Shown: piece by piece, positions 1 through 9,733 of the stretch | How the letters are laid out: every line of letters begins with the position of its first letter | How positions within the stretch are numbered: the first letter of the stretch is position 1 | From: Nitrosospira multiformis | GTDB taxonomy: Bacteria > Pseudomonadota > Gammaproteobacteria > Burkholderiales > Nitrosomonadaceae | DNA: 64,000 bases | Reading direction: 5' to 3' | Assembly: GCA_017306155.1 (NCBI GenBank) | Contig: JAFKJB010000009.1 | Location: forward strand, 1 to 64,000 | Program-made: the position numbers and the translations under genes | Notes under the pieces: generated by a model | What the model was told of the DNA's origin: nothing | What the model saw: only the letters and a program-made list of their open reading frames with translations | Database searches by the model: none

Positions 1-106
1 CCTTATACGTCTCTTTGGGAACGCTGGGAAAGTTGGCCCACGTGGCGCCCGCAAACAGCACTCCACACGCAAGCGTAACCAGCCTCAGCCAAGGCTTCAT
101 TAACAT
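1..106 (-). CDS. exported protein, N-terminal fragment (partial)
   Basis: Only the first 35 codons are inside the window; the gene runs off the left edge. The start ATG at 106 has an AAGGAG ribosome site 8 bases upstream (115-120). A second ATG lies two codons in, at 100. The N-terminus is a clear Sec signal peptide: basic Lys near the start, a hydrophobic core (LVTLACGVLFAGA) and a likely cleavage after A-T-W-A. The mature part begins NFPSVPKETYK. There is too little sequence to assign a family. The fragment lies downstream of the NIF3-family gene on the same strand, with 271 bases between. Confidence 0.6.
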   Translation of the reverse strand, partial: MLMKPWLRLVTLACGVLFAGATWANFPSVPKETYK

Positions 107-377
107 CTGCTTCTCTCCTTTACTCCGTAATGATGTTGTTGTGTCTGGACCTGCAATTCCTGCCTGCTGTTCGGAAATACGTCAAACCTTTGAAACAGCC
201 GGACTTCAGGACGGAATACCCCTAGCGATCTTAAAATTATTGTGGTCATACTGTATCGCTGGTTTATATAAACCGGTAGCACCAGTACCGGGACTCTTTC
301 TGGTGCCACGGGGAATCATTTTGGGAGGCGAGTATTCGACCACAAAGCCACTTTCGCCGCTTTATTTCTCGCACCAC

Positions 378-1136
378 TCATACGGGATTGTCGATATCGA
401 TATACTGGTGGCGGATGCCGAATTTTTCAGAAATATGCTTTCCCAGGGCTTGCACGCCATATCGCTCGGTGGCGTGATGCCCAGCTGAAATAAAAGCAAC
501 GCCTGATTCGCGCGCAAGATGTACGGTTCGCTCGGAAATTTCCCCGGTGATAAATACGTCTACGCCGAGATCGATGGCGTCACCGAAATAATCCTGGGCG
601 GCACCCGTACACCACGCCACCCGTTCTACCAGCCGTGCATCGTCGCCTATGACCAGCGGTGTACGGGAGAGAGCCTGTTCCACACTTATCCGTAATTCTT
701 TCAGGTTCGATACGTCCGATGGCAAGGTTCCAAGCATGCCGATACCTTGATCCCCGAAACGATTGATTTCCCGCAGACCAAGTTTGTCCGACAGCTGCGC
801 GTTGTTGCCCAGTTCGGGGTGGGCATCCAGCGGCAGATGATAGGAGAGCAGGCTGATGTCGTGCGCCAGCAGCAGCGCAATGCGCTGCCGTTTCATTCCA
901 GTCAGGCAGGGATTCTCGCCGCGCCAGAAATACCCGTGATGCACCAGGACCGCATCCGCCCGAGCCGCGATGGCAGCTTCGAGAAAATCGAGCGACGCCG
1001 TTACGCCGCTTATCAGTCGCCGCACCTCGCGTCGCCCTTCCACTTGCAGCCCGTTTGGGCAATAATCATGAAATTTTGCAGTATCGAGCAATTTGTTCAA
1101 ATAGGTTTCGAGGTCATTTACTTGCATGCTGCTCAT
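378..1136 (-). CDS. NIF3-family dinuclear metal-binding protein (GTP cyclohydrolase I type 2/YbgI-like)
   Basis: A 252-residue protein of NIF3/YbgI type, the usual length for the short bacterial form. Visible family signatures are the HHGYFW block near residue 66, a YHLPLDAHPELGNN block near 98, and a C-terminal GHHATERYG block; their His, Asp and Glu residues bind the two metal ions in solved family members. The cellular role is not settled. It is often annotated as a type 2 GTP cyclohydrolase or a radiation-resistance protein, and I do not assign a reaction. It is divergent from the Do-type protease at 1206, a neighbourhood I recall from other betaproteobacteria. An internal Met at residue 4 is an alternative start. 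Confidence 0.85.
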   Translation of the reverse strand: MSSMQVNDLETYLNKLLDTAKFHDYCPNGLQVEGRREVRRLISGVTASLDFLEAAIAARADAVLVHHGYFWRGENPCLTGMKRQRIALLLAHDISLLSYHLPLDAHPELGNNAQLSDKLGLREINRFGDQGIGMLGTLPSDVSNLKELRISVEQALSRTPLVIGDDARLVERVAWCTGAAQDYFGDAIDLGVDVFITGEISERTVHLARESGVAFISAGHHATERYGVQALGKHISEKFGIRHQYIDIDNPV

Positions 1137-1205
1137 CCAGTCGCATTCGTCTATGATTTAAAATCAATGCTGTTATTTTATCCCTGATCCCATATCTCTC
1201 AACCT

Positions 1206-2402
1206 ATGCACAAGTTCTGGCTGGTTTTCGCACAAGCTACCACGATAGTTCTGGCAGCGCTGTTTGTCGTTTCGACTTTACGCCCGGATCTGCTACCCTG
1301 GCAATCCGGCAATGGCGCTGTCGTAACCATAAAGGAAGCTCCGGCTGACAAGTCAGGCAGGGCAGAGGTCGAGTCTGCCCCTGGGAGCTTCAGTAGCGCG
1401 GCGAAAAAGGCCATGCCCTCGGTGGTGAATGTATTCACCACCAAGGAAATCAAGGCTGCGCCCCACCCCCTGATGGAGGATCCTTTTTTCCGGCGTTTTT
1501 TCGGAGATCGTTTCGAATCACCCGAAAGCCGGCGTGCTGCCAGCCTGGGATCCGGGGTAATCGTGAGTTCGCAGGGATATATCCTTACGAACCATCATGT
1601 CATTGAAGCGGCGGATGAAATCGAGATTGCGCTGGCGGACGGCAGAAAAACGAAAGCGCGGGTCATCGGCTCCGATCCCGAAACCGATCTTGCAGTGGTA
1701 AGAGTGGATATGGAAGGACTTCCAGCCATAACTTTCGGATACTCCGATAATGCGCTGGTCGGCGATATTGTCCTTGCGATCGGTAATCCTTTTGGTGTGG
1801 GCCAGACGGTAACGATGGGCATTATCAGCGCGCTCGGACGAACTCACCTTGGTATCAACACCTTTGAAAATTTCATTCAGACCGATGCCGCCATCAATCC
1901 GGGGAATTCCGGAGGTGCGCTGGTGGATGCATCGGGTAACCTGATCGGCATCAACACTGCGATAGTCTCCCGAACGGGAGGATCACTTGGAATAGGCTTT
2001 GCCATTACAGCAGGTGTGGCCAAGCAGATCATGGAGCAGATCATCCGGACAGGAGGCGTGATCCGTGGCTGGATCGGCGTGGAAGTGCAGGATATGACGC
2101 CGGAACTGGCAGAGTCGTTCAAGCGGCCGACTACCAGTGGAGCGCTGATTGCCGGGGTGCTCAAGGGAGGGCCCGCAGACCGCGCCGGAGTGAAGCCGGG
2201 TGACATTATTGTAGGTGTGGGAGGAAAAGAGGTAACCGATTCATCCGGCATGCTCAATCTGGTAGCGGCATTACCTCCTGGAAACATGGCGACTGTTACA
2301 GTCATGCGTAACCAGAGCAAGAAGGCAATCGAGATCAAGGTTGGAAAACGTCCAAAGCCCCAGCCTCAGGAGCAGTTTCAGGAGCCCGAGGAGTTGGAAT
2401 AA
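1206..2402 (+). CDS. Do-type periplasmic serine protease (DegS/AlgW-like, one PDZ)
   Basis: A 398-residue trypsin-like S1C endopeptidase. Residues about 4-24 form one hydrophobic membrane anchor, as in DegS/AlgW, rather than a clearly cleaved signal. The catalytic triad is visible: His131 in TNHHV, Asp161 in ETDLAV and Ser235 in GNSGGAL. A single PDZ domain follows (roughly 280-375, with the GPADRAGVKPGD motif), then a short Pro/Gln/Glu-rich tail. One PDZ plus an anchor suggests a regulated envelope-stress protease rather than a two-PDZ DegP chaperone. Whether it cleaves an anti-sigma factor cannot be told from sequence. The gene is read divergently from the NIF3 gene and converges on tatC. 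Confidence 0.9.
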   Translation: MHKFWLVFAQATTIVLAALFVVSTLRPDLLPWQSGNGAVVTIKEAPADKSGRAEVESAPGSFSSAAKKAMPSVVNVFTTKEIKAAPHPLMEDPFFRRFFGDRFESPESRRAASLGSGVIVSSQGYILTNHHVIEAADEIEIALADGRKTKARVIGSDPETDLAVVRVDMEGLPAITFGYSDNALVGDIVLAIGNPFGVGQTVTMGIISALGRTHLGINTFENFIQTDAAINPGNSGGALVDASGNLIGINTAIVSRTGGSLGIGFAITAGVAKQIMEQIIRTGGVIRGWIGVEVQDMTPELAESFKRPTTSGALIAGVLKGGPADRAGVKPGDIIVGVGGKEVTDSSGMLNLVAALPPGNMATVTVMRNQSKKAIEIKVGKRPKPQPQEQFQEPEELE

Positions 2403-2491
2403 ACGTTGCAGAGGATAGCGCGGTGACTATGACTATGGCGTGAGATTGGAAATTATCCGAACGAGAACGCTGTTTTTTTCCAGGCAGTAAC

Positions 2492-3292
2492 TCAGCTCTT
2501 TTTTGTTTCCCCTGGTTCGTTCTGCTCGGAAGGGGAATTCATATCAGGACCGCCCGCAGCCTGATAAACGGCCAGAGTTTCCGAACGTCCGATGATTCCT
2601 GCGGCCAATATCCCAAGTTCATACAGCAGGTAAAGCGGCACCGCCAGCATGAATTGGGAAACGACATCCGGCGGCGTAAATATCGCGCCGGCGACAAAAG
2701 CGCCGACAAGAACATAGCGTCGCATCGCCTTCAGCTTTTCAATGGTAACAAGACCTATCCGAACCAGTATCACAACGAATATAGGTACTTCGAATGTGAT
2801 ACCGAACGCAATGAACATGGTCATTACAAAATCCAGGTATTTGCTGATGTCTGTCATCACCGCCACACCTTCCGGCGCAAAATGCGTAATGAATTCGAAC
2901 ACCAGGGGGAGAACGGCAAAATAGGCAAAAGCCATGCCGCAGCCGAACAGAATGCTGCTCACCAGCACCAGTGGCAGTACCAGGCGCTTTTCGTGGGAAT
3001 ACAATCCGGGAGCGACGAATGCCCATATCTGGTAGAGGGTATGGGGCAGGGTAATGATAAAAGCAGCCATCATGGCTACTTTCATGGGTATGAAGAATGG
3101 CGTAACCACTTCCGTCGCGATCATCTGCCCCCCCTGGGGAAGTTTTTCGAGCAAAGGCTGCGCTAATAACGAATAAAGCTCACGGGCATAGTAGGCGCAG
3201 GGCAAAAAGCCGAGCAGAATACCTGCACACGCCCGCAGCAGCCTGGCCCGAAGCTCGACCAGGTGCGAGATAAATGTTTCGTCGGCACTCAT
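2492..3292 (-). CDS. tatC: Sec-independent (Tat) protein translocase subunit TatC
   Basis: A 266-residue polytopic inner-membrane protein, the receptor core of the twin-arginine translocase that exports folded, often cofactor-bearing proteins. The N-terminus has the family pattern FISHLVELRARLL followed by six hydrophobic segments. The conserved FWAF-type periplasmic region appears as QIWAFVAPGLYSHEKR. The C-terminal tail is hydrophilic. It is the last gene of the tatA-tatB-tatC group that follows hisE and hinT on the minus strand. The his-tat linkage is common in betaproteobacteria. Confidence 0.95.
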   Translation of the reverse strand: MSADETFISHLVELRARLLRACAGILLGFLPCAYYARELYSLLAQPLLEKLPQGGQMIATEVVTPFFIPMKVAMMAAFIITLPHTLYQIWAFVAPGLYSHEKRLVLPLVLVSSILFGCGMAFAYFAVLPLVFEFITHFAPEGVAVMTDISKYLDFVMTMFIAFGITFEVPIFVVILVRIGLVTIEKLKAMRRYVLVGAFVAGAIFTPPDVVSQFMLAVPLYLLYELGILAAGIIGRSETLAVYQAAGGPDMNSPSEQNEPGETKKS

Positions 3293-3418
3293 GTGATGGA
3301 AGATGGGCGGGAAAGGTTAGACCGATACACTTATAGTGGCTGTCGATGGTGAAGTACAGCGGGGATGAGGTACAAGCATGCGTTTACTCGATTCCTGATC
3401 AGGTCCTCCGGGGTAGGA

Positions 3419-3865
3419 TTATTCAGCAGTTTGGCGCCCGCGATCTCCATCTGTTCCGCGTACGCTGGAATTCGCAGTTGATTGATCCGGCGATGGTGCA
3501 GATCCGGCTGGAGTCGGAGAGGAATTTTGTGGAGGTGAAGATTCTACCGCAGAAGGGGCTGTAGCAGGGGGAGGTATGGCGGAAGCCTCTGTGCCTGCTT
3601 CTACCGTTTCCCGAAACTTATTTAGTTCGGTATGTACCGAATTTTCAATTGAACGGCCTGTTTCCTCCACGGAAGCTTTCCATTTTTTCAGTTCGTCCAG
3701 CTCAATTTCATGCTGAATATCGCTCTTGACATCATTGACATAGCGCTGCGCTCGCCCGAACAGATGTCCCAGCGTACGCGCCACCTTGGGGAGCCGCTCC
3801 GGACCTAGCACGATCAGTGCGACTGCCGCGATGACCAGAATTTCCGAGAAACTGATATCGAACAT
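3419..3865 (-). CDS. tatB: Tat translocase subunit TatB
   Basis: A 148-residue protein with one N-terminal membrane helix (SFSEILVIAAVALIVLGPERLP), the TatA/B hinge proline, an amphipathic helix and then a coiled-coil-prone charged region. The C-terminal third is Pro/Ser/Ala-rich, low-complexity sequence. The conserved GPERLP motif and Glu at position 8 mark TatB rather than TatA. It partners TatC in substrate recognition. It lies between tatA (66 bases away) and tatC (126 bases away). Confidence 0.93.
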   Translation of the reverse strand: MFDISFSEILVIAAVALIVLGPERLPKVARTLGHLFGRAQRYVNDVKSDIQHEIELDELKKWKASVEETGRSIENSVHTELNKFRETVEAGTEASAIPPPATAPSAVESSPPQNSSPTPAGSAPSPDQSTANSSVRGTDGDRGRQTAE

Positions 3866-3931
3866 TTTTTACAAGAATGGTCCGCATCTAGACTCGCAAG
3901 CCGTTACCGGCATGGCGTGGCTAGCTGGCAA

Positions 3932-4156
3932 TCAGGATTTCGGCTGAGCCTTATCCTTGATATCGGCATCGATAATCCGTGTCTCAGGGTGATTATGTGC
4001 AGATATCTCCTCTTCATCTGCACTTTTTACACCTTCGCGGAAACCCTTCACCGCACCCCCCAGATCGCTTCCCAGGTTACGGAGTTTTTTGGTGCCGAAT
4101 ACCAGAACAACGATCAGCAGAACGATCAGCCAATGCCAGATGCTGAATGATCCCAT
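3932..4156 (-). CDS. tatA: Tat translocase pore subunit TatA
   Basis: A 74-residue single-pass protein, typical TatA size. The N-terminus [20 protein letters not shown] is followed by the [20 protein letters not shown] amphipathic-helix signature and a short acidic tail. TatA oligomerises to form the passage for folded substrates. An AGGAGG-like sequence sits just upstream of the start (plus strand cctcct near 4160). It is the first tat gene of the group and follows hinT by 38 bases on the same strand. Confidence 0.95.
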   Translation of the reverse strand: MGSFSIWHWLIVLLIVVLVFGTKKLRNLGSDLGGAVKGFREGVKSADEEEISAHNHPETRIIDADIKDKAQPKS

Positions 4157-4194
4157 TATTCCTCCTTTATCCCTTATCCTTCACTCATTACCCT

Positions 4195-4566
4195 TTACTT
4201 CCCGCGGGCAATCATCCCCGGCAGGCGTTCCCTGCCACCAATGATGTGGATATGTAGGTGATTTACCTCCTGGCCGCCTACTCGTCCGGTATTGATTACC
4301 GTACGAAAACCATCCGTACAACCTTGTTCCCTTGCCAGCCTGGGCACCAGCACCATCATCTCACCGAGCAAAGGGCTATGAGCATCTTCCACCTCGGCGA
4401 GCGAGTTGATGTGCAGTTTGGGTATCAGCATGAAGTGTACCGGCGCCGCCGGATGGATATCATGGAATGCATAAACGCGGGAATCCTCATAAACTTTCTC
4501 GCTCGGAATTTCTCCCCGCACGATCCTGCAAAAGATACAACTATCCATTTCCTTGTCCTGATTCAT
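4195..4566 (-). CDS. hinT: HIT-family purine nucleoside phosphoramidase
   Basis: A 123-residue histidine-triad protein. The diagnostic HxHxHxx motif is present as HLHIHII near residues 104-110, and the N-terminal [13 protein letters not shown] block is typical of the HinT branch. Family members hydrolyse adenosine 5'-phosphoramidates and AMP-lysine conjugates. The start overlaps the hisE stop in an ATGA sequence at 4563-4566, so it is probably translated coupled to hisE. An internal Met at residue 7 is an alternative start that would match the more usual N-terminus. Confidence 0.92.
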   Translation of the reverse strand: MNQDKEMDSCIFCRIVRGEIPSEKVYEDSRVYAFHDIHPAAPVHFMLIPKLHINSLAEVEDAHSPLLGEMMVLVPRLAREQGCTDGFRTVINTGRVGGQEVNHLHIHIIGGRERLPGMIARGK

Positions 4567-4910
4567 CCTGCCTGTCCCGCCGTTCCGCCTGCTTTGCGGG
4601 CAGCTTTTTCATCAATTCCCGAAACCCCTTCCCGCCGGCGTAACTCATCCAGCACATCCTCCAGCTTAAGGTTATGATGAGCCAGTAACACCAGACAATG
4701 AAACCAGAGGTCCGCCGTCTCGCGCACCACGTGCGCGCTATCCCCATCCTTCGATGCCAGCAGAACCTCCGCTGATTCTTCCGCAATCTTTTTCAGAATC
4801 TTGTCCCGTCCCTCATGCAGCAGCTTCGCCACATAAGAGGCGTGGGGATCAGACTGTTTACGTGCCTCTATGGTTTCGGCAAGGCGAAAAAGAATGTCGG
4901 GATGGGTCAT
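4563..4910 (-). CDS. hisE: phosphoribosyl-ATP pyrophosphatase
   Basis: A 115-residue protein catalysing step 2 of histidine synthesis, the removal of pyrophosphate from phosphoribosyl-ATP. The conserved core [13 protein letters not shown] followed by [13 protein letters not shown] gives the metal-binding Glu/Asp set of the MazG-like all-alpha fold. I place the start at ATG 4910, not at the longer upstream frame, because it forms a 4-base ATGA overlap with the hisI stop and puts the family N-terminus ([12 protein letters not shown]) at the right distance. HisE and HisI are separate here, not fused as in enterobacteria. Confidence 0.92.
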   Translation of the reverse strand: MTHPDILFRLAETIEARKQSDPHASYVAKLLHEGRDKILKKIAEESAEVLLASKDGDSAHVVRETADLWFHCLVLLAHHNLKLEDVLDELRRREGVSGIDEKAARKAGGTAGQAG

Positions 4911-5299
4911 CGCTGCCCGTAGATCTCTTCGGGATTCTTGATGACGGGTTCGGTCACCAGCCACTGGCCCTGTTCCAGTTTGTTGAAAAAGCAATGATGT
5001 CTGCCGGTATGACAAGCAACCCCTCCGACTTGTTCCACCACCAGCAGCAGGACGTCCTCATCACAATCCAGCCGGATTTCTTTTACCTTCTGCACGTGCC
5101 CGGATTCTTCGCCTTTATGCCATAGTTTTTTGCGCGAGCGTGACCAGTAATGGGCTTCCCCTGTTTGCACGGTAAGTCTCAATGCCTCGGGATTCATCCA
5201 GGCTACCATCAGCACCTTATTGCTGGTTGCATCCTGGGTCACGACCGGCGCTAAGCCATCCGTAGACCAGTTCACCTTGTTGAGCCATGTGTCAGACAT
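4907..5299 (-). CDS. hisI: phosphoribosyl-AMP cyclohydrolase
   Basis: A 130-residue monofunctional PRA-CH, step 3 of histidine synthesis, opening the adenine ring of phosphoribosyl-AMP. Family motifs are visible: [11 protein letters not shown], the [16 protein letters not shown] block, DCDED (metal-binding Asp and Cys) and the C-terminal [11 protein letters not shown] with the zinc-site cysteines. It overlaps hisE by four bases and follows hisF by 35 bases. Confidence 0.94.
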   Translation of the reverse strand: MSDTWLNKVNWSTDGLAPVVTQDATSNKVLMVAWMNPEALRLTVQTGEAHYWSRSRKKLWHKGEESGHVQKVKEIRLDCDEDVLLLVVEQVGGVACHTGRHHCFFNKLEQGQWLVTEPVIKNPEEIYGQR

Positions 5300-5334
5300 G
5301 AATATTCCGGAGTTTGAGTGATCCTGTTACGTTA

Positions 5335-6093
5335 CTATAGCCGTACTTCAATACCATGTTGTGACATATATTCCTTGGCCTGGCGAACGGTATATTCGCC
5401 GTAATGGAAAACGCTTGCAGCCAGCACGGCATCCGCATGACCTTCCTCGATTCCCTCGACAAGATGCTGCAGATTGCCTACACCGCCACTTGCAATCACC
5501 GGGACATCCACTGCATCTGACACCGCGCGGGTCAGCGCCAGGTCGAACCCATCCCGCGTACCGTCTCTGTCCATGCTGGTCAGCAATATTTCTCCGGCGC
5601 CCAGGGACTGCATTTTCCTGGCCCATTCGATTGCATCCAGCCCGGTAGGCCTGCGTCCCCCGTGTGTGAATACTTCCCATCCTTGCCCCACACGCTTGGC
5701 ATCTATCGCCACGACGATGCATTGAGAGCCATAACGGCCCGCGGCTTCAGCCACCAGTTGGGGGTTTTGTATGGCCGAAGTGTTGATGCTTACCTTATCA
5801 GCTCCCGCATTCAGGAGACGGCGTACATCTTCCACCTTGCGAACCCCGCCGCCCACCGTCAACGGGATGAATACCTGGGCGGCCACTTCTTCGATGATAT
5901 GGAGAATCAGATCACGGTCATCGGAGCTCGCGGTAATATCGAGAAAAGTCAGTTCATCCGCTCCCTGGTCATCATAGCGGCGCGCTATTTCGATGGGATC
6001 TCCCGCATCTCGAAGCGAGACAAATTTGACTCCCTTGACAACACGTCCGTTTGTAACGTCAAGACAGGGAATGATACGCTTGGCAAGACCCAT
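5335..6093 (-). CDS. hisF: imidazole glycerol phosphate synthase cyclase subunit
   Basis: A (beta-alpha)8-barrel protein of about 252 residues that pairs with HisH to form imidazole glycerol phosphate and AICAR. The two catalytic aspartates are in [14 protein letters not shown] and [13 protein letters not shown]. Phosphate-binding loops are seen as TVGGGVRK and IASGGVG. The frame extends two codons further to a GTG at 6099, but GAGG five bases before the ATG at 6093 favours the ATG. A 229-base gap with two inverted repeats separates it from hisA. Confidence 0.94.
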   Translation of the reverse strand: MGLAKRIIPCLDVTNGRVVKGVKFVSLRDAGDPIEIARRYDDQGADELTFLDITASSDDRDLILHIIEEVAAQVFIPLTVGGGVRKVEDVRRLLNAGADKVSINTSAIQNPQLVAEAAGRYGSQCIVVAIDAKRVGQGWEVFTHGGRRPTGLDAIEWARKMQSLGAGEILLTSMDRDGTRDGFDLALTRAVSDAVDVPVIASGGVGNLQHLVEGIEEGHADAVLAASVFHYGEYTVRQAKEYMSQHGIEVRL

Positions 6094-6164
6094 AGACACC
6101 TCTGGATACCGCTAAAAACCGCAAAGTTTGTAAGCCTCCGCTAAGCGGATCAGCTGCTTTTGTC

Positions 6165-6192
6165 CCTCTTTGCGCTCTGGGCGCGAAAGAGG
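6165..6192. repeat. inverted repeat in the hisA-hisF gap
   Basis: An imperfect hairpin of about 11-12 base arms, CCTCTTTGCGC then GCGCGAAAGAGG, lies in the 229-base gap between hisA and hisF. A small 13-base palindrome (TCCGCTAAGCGGA, 6137-6149) lies just downstream with respect to transcription. There is no U-tract, so an intrinsic terminator is unlikely. The other his genes here are packed much more tightly, so this looks like a small inserted repeat or an mRNA-processing or stability structure. Confidence 0.5.
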
Positions 6193-6322
6193 TTGAAGAG
6201 GTCGAATTTGTAGAGGTATCCGCAAGAGTCGAGCTTTCCGTAAGGAAGTTGTAGTTGTAGAAAAAAGAATGCTTTGAAACAGGAATTATTCCAGTTTGCA
6301 TGACTTGAAATAGGGTGTTTCA

Positions 6323-7096
6323 TCAAAAGAGAACTGTTGTATCCCTGGGGATTGATTGAGTACTCAGCTCATCCGCCAGTTCCTGGGCTACCTTGAAGTC
6401 GAGTGCCCCTTCATAAATGGCACGTCCCGTTATTGCACCTGCAATACCTTCCGGCTCGATCTCGCACAGTGCCTTGACGTCATCAAGACTGCTCACGCCG
6501 CCACTGGCAATGACGGGAATCGTCAGCGCCCTGGCCAGTTCCATGGTCGCCTTGATATTGACACCGCTCAACATGCCGTCGCGCCCGATATCGGTATAGA
6601 TGATTGCTTCCACTCCGTAGTCTTCGAATTTTTTCGCAAGATCCACCACGTCATGCCCCGTCACCTTGGACCAGCCATTTACTGCCACCTTGCCATCCTT
6701 TGCATCCAGCCCGACCATAATATGGCCGGGAAAGGCATTGCACGCCTCGTGCAGGAATCCCGGCGTTTTTACTGCCGCCGTGCCGATGATGATGTAGGTA
6801 ATGCCGTCATCGAGGTAACGCTCGATGGTTTCCAGATCGCGTATGCCGCCCCCGAGCTGAGTTGGAATCTCGTTCCCAATGGCGTCTACGATATCGCGGA
6901 TTGCGGGTTCGTTCTTCGGTTTGCCCGCAAACGCGCCATTCAGATCCACAAGATGCAGCCTTCTGGCGCCCTGATTCAGCCAATGCCTGGCCATGGCGGT
7001 GGGATCTTCAGAAAATACGGTAGCGTTTTCCATCACACCCTGTTTCAGGCGTACACAGTGACCGTCTTTCAAATCTATAGCGGGAATGATAAGCAT
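6323..7096 (-). CDS. hisA: phosphoribosylformimino-5-aminoimidazole carboxamide ribotide isomerase
   Basis: A 257-residue half-barrel-duplicated (beta-alpha)8 isomerase acting between HisI and HisF/HisH. The catalytic aspartates appear in [14 protein letters not shown] and [11 protein letters not shown]. The phosphate loops are QLGGGIRD and IASGGVSS. The Lys-Gly and Arg loops used for the second ProFAR phosphate are conserved. It is 72 bases downstream of hisH in the his run. Confidence 0.95.
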   Translation of the reverse strand: MLIIPAIDLKDGHCVRLKQGVMENATVFSEDPTAMARHWLNQGARRLHLVDLNGAFAGKPKNEPAIRDIVDAIGNEIPTQLGGGIRDLETIERYLDDGITYIIIGTAAVKTPGFLHEACNAFPGHIMVGLDAKDGKVAVNGWSKVTGHDVVDLAKKFEDYGVEAIIYTDIGRDGMLSGVNIKATMELARALTIPVIASGGVSSLDDVKALCEIEPEGIAGAITGRAIYEGALDFKVAQELADELSTQSIPRDTTVLF

Positions 7097-7168
7097 TTTG
7101 AATCAGGATGAATAAATGAATCGGGTTTCAGAATTCGTAGCGGCACCAATCTAACCTTCTAACGGTTC

Positions 7169-7807
7169 TCAAACGGGTTTCCATTGGACAAAGTTATGGA
7201 GGAGCGTCAGGCCGGCCGCATGGCTCTTTTCGGGATGGAACTGAACGGCAAAGATATTATCTTTCGCCACCGCACAAGTAAAAGGAAAGGGATAAGCACT
7301 GTAGCCCGCCGAATTGGCGTCAGCGGTTTCGACATAGTAGCTGTGCACGAAATAAAAGCGCGAATCATTGGCAATGTTTTTCCAGAGGAAATGCTCCATC
7401 GCCTGATGGACCTGGTTCCAACCCATGTGCGGCACCTTGAGTTTCTGCCCCTTTTCATCTTTCATTGCGCTTGCGGGAAAACGCTTCACCCTCCCCGGTA
7501 CGATACCGAGGCCGGATACATTGCCCTCCTCGGTGTTGTCGAACAGCATTTGCAGGCCGATGCAGATACCCAGGAATGGTTTATTTGCAGCCGCATCCCA
7601 TACAGCTTCGCGCAAGCCGTACCGGTCCAGTTCATGCAGGCAGTCCGGCATGGCACCCTGCCCGGGAACGACCACGCGCTCCGCTTTCCGCACTACTTCA
7701 GGGTTGTTAGTGACAGCGATGACAGCCTCGGGGGCGACATGTTCGAGTGCCTTGGCTACGGAACGCAAGTTCCCCATGCCGTAGTCAACAATTGCAATAT
7801 CAGTCAT
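7169..7807 (-). CDS. hisH: imidazole glycerol phosphate synthase glutaminase subunit
   Basis: A 212-residue class I glutamine amidotransferase supplying ammonia to HisF. The nucleophile Cys sits in PFLGICIGLQMLF, and the His-Glu pair in VQFHPEKS. The oxyanion-strand signature is VPGQGAMPDC. The N-terminus IVDYGMGNLRSV is typical. It follows hisB by only 23 bases. Confidence 0.95.
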   Translation of the reverse strand: MTDIAIVDYGMGNLRSVAKALEHVAPEAVIAVTNNPEVVRKAERVVVPGQGAMPDCLHELDRYGLREAVWDAAANKPFLGICIGLQMLFDNTEEGNVSGLGIVPGRVKRFPASAMKDEKGQKLKVPHMGWNQVHQAMEHFLWKNIANDSRFYFVHSYYVETADANSAGYSAYPFPFTCAVAKDNIFAVQFHPEKSHAAGLTLLHNFVQWKPV

Positions 7808-7830
7808 ACCGCATCTATGAATGTGGGAAA

Positions 7831-8418
7831 TTACAGAGTGCCTTTGGTGGAAGGTATCGCGCCTGCTGCCCGCGGATCGGCTTCCACTGCCATGCGCAGC
7901 GCGCGTCCGAACGCCTTGAATATGGTTTCTGCCTGGTGATGCGCATTTGCGCCGGATAAGTTGTCGATATGCAGGGTAACCATGGCGTGGTTGACAAAAC
8001 CCCGGAAAAATTCGCTGATGAGATCGACATCGAATTCGCCGATACGCGCACGCGTAAACTCGACATTGAACTCCATTCCGGGACGGCCGGAAAGATCGAT
8101 CACCACCCGGGAGAGGGCTTCGTCCAGCGGCACGTAGGAATGACCATAGCGGCGCAAGCCGCTCTTGGTCCCAACGGCCTGGGCGAACGCCTGCCCAAAG
8201 GTGATACCGATATCTTCCACCGTGTGATGCGCGTCGATATGCAAATCTCCCTCGGCTGAAACCTCGAGATCGATCATTCCGTGGCGCGCCACCTGGTCCA
8301 GCATATGATCGAGAAACGGCACTCCTGTAGCCAGCACTGCCTTTCCGCTTCCATCCAGATTGACTTTGAGGTTGATGCGGGTTTCCAGCGTATTACGGTT
8401 GACCTGGGCGTGACGCAT
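7831..8418 (-). CDS. hisB: imidazoleglycerol-phosphate dehydratase
   Basis: A 195-residue monofunctional IGPD without the N-terminal phosphatase domain found in enterobacteria. The manganese-binding motifs are present: HHTVED in the first half and [15 protein letters not shown] in the second. The [11 protein letters not shown] block is also conserved. Histidinol-phosphatase activity must therefore be supplied by another gene, which is not in this window. Confidence 0.95.
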   Translation of the reverse strand: MRHAQVNRNTLETRINLKVNLDGSGKAVLATGVPFLDHMLDQVARHGMIDLEVSAEGDLHIDAHHTVEDIGITFGQAFAQAVGTKSGLRRYGHSYVPLDEALSRVVIDLSGRPGMEFNVEFTRARIGEFDVDLISEFFRGFVNHAMVTLHIDNLSGANAHHQAETIFKAFGRALRMAVEADPRAAGAIPSTKGTL

Positions 8419-8477
8419 GCGAGGGATCAGGTGAAATAAATCGAATAAAACTGCAATAAGAGAATCAGGATGGGGCG

Positions 8478-9575
8478 TCAGGTTTTTGCTTCAATCTTCA
8501 TGAGCAAAGTTTGCAGGACCGCCAGAAATTGCATGTTTTCATCGGGCATGCCCACGGTCACTCGCAAGCAGTTTTTGAGCAGTGGATGAGTGCCGTCCAG
8601 ATTCTTGACCAATATGCCACGTTGCTTGAGTTCCTGAAACACCCGGCCTGCTTTATGATCCTGGTCCAGGCGAAACAGGATGAAATTCGCATCCGTCGGA
8701 AAAACCTCGATACCTTCCAGTTCCCCCAACCGTCTGCTCATCAATGAACGTTCAACCTTGATGGCTGCCGCCTGTTGCAGCAGGACATCACGGTGCTCCA
8801 GTAATTTCTCTGCAATCCGTTGAGTAACGATTCCTACATTATACGGCAACCGCAATTTTTCCAGTTGCCTCAGCCATTCCGGTTTTCCCGCCAGCAAGCC
8901 CAACCTCAAGCCAGCCAGTCCCAGCTTCGAAAGTGTGCGCATCAGCAACAGATTGGGATGATGCGCAAGCCTGTCCATGAAACTCGCATCGGCGAAGGCA
9001 TGGTAAGCCTCATCGATGACCACCATGCCAGGAGCAGCGTCAATAATACGTGAGATTTCAGCGGCGTCAAACAGGTTGCCAGTAGGGTTATTGGGGTAGG
9101 CGATAAAGATGACCGCGGGCTGGTACCGGGCAATTGCGGCGAGCATTGCCTCCGCGTCGAGTGAAAAATCGGGGTGTAATGGGATACCCACATAATTCAT
9201 CGAAGCAAAAGTGGCAATCATGCGAAACATGACGAATGCAGGCTCCACGCTCAACAATACCGCGCCCGGCCTCCCGCATGCTAAAGCAATAATCTGGATG
9301 ATCTCATCCGAGCCGTTGCCAAGCATGATATCCATCCCGTCCGGGATGCCCAATGCTTCGCGTAGCACCGCTTTAAGCGCTGCTGCATCGGGGTCGGGGT
9401 AGCGGTTGACCGGCATATCACGTGCAAGCCTCGCGATTTCATCGCGCAATTCCATGGGAAGCGTGTAAGGGTTTTCCATCGCATCCAGCTTTATCATTCC
9501 GCGCGCGGAGGGCACGTGGTAAGCGGAAAGCGCAAGAATTTCGGGGCGAATGATCTGATCGGGGGAAAAAGGCAT
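8478..9575 (-). CDS. hisC: histidinol-phosphate aminotransferase
   Basis: A 365-residue PLP-dependent class I/II aminotransferase. The PLP-lysine is in [14 protein letters not shown]. Cofactor-contacting segments are [19 protein letters not shown] and VIDEAYHAF. It converts imidazole-acetol phosphate to histidinol phosphate. A 158-base gap separates it from hisD, in which I see no further gene. Confidence 0.94.
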   Translation of the reverse strand: MPFSPDQIIRPEILALSAYHVPSARGMIKLDAMENPYTLPMELRDEIARLARDMPVNRYPDPDAAALKAVLREALGIPDGMDIMLGNGSDEIIQIIALACGRPGAVLLSVEPAFVMFRMIATFASMNYVGIPLHPDFSLDAEAMLAAIARYQPAVIFIAYPNNPTGNLFDAAEISRIIDAAPGMVVIDEAYHAFADASFMDRLAHHPNLLLMRTLSKLGLAGLRLGLLAGKPEWLRQLEKLRLPYNVGIVTQRIAEKLLEHRDVLLQQAAAIKVERSLMSRRLGELEGIEVFPTDANFILFRLDQDHKAGRVFQELKQRGILVKNLDGTHPLLKNCLRVTVGMPDENMQFLAVLQTLLMKIEAKT

Positions 9576-9733
9576 AACAGCAAATTCTACCTCATGGCCG
9601 AGTTAATTACCTCGGGTTTATTCGCCACCACTGCGGGGCGGGATGTCGACAGTTCCTTAAGCCTGGAGCCGGTCGGCCTCATACAGCGGCCAATACCGTG
9701 AACCCTGGAGAGATTCTCGATTTTTCTCAAGGG

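Noticed and set aside
100-309. 69-codon minus-strand frame near the left edge
   Set aside because: It overlaps the signal-peptide start at 106 in the same region, and has no family match or ribosome site.
6059-6301. 80-codon minus-strand frame between hisA and hisF
   Set aside because: Low-complexity Ser/Thr sequence that overlaps hisF, with no ribosome site; the region looks like a noncoding structured spacer.
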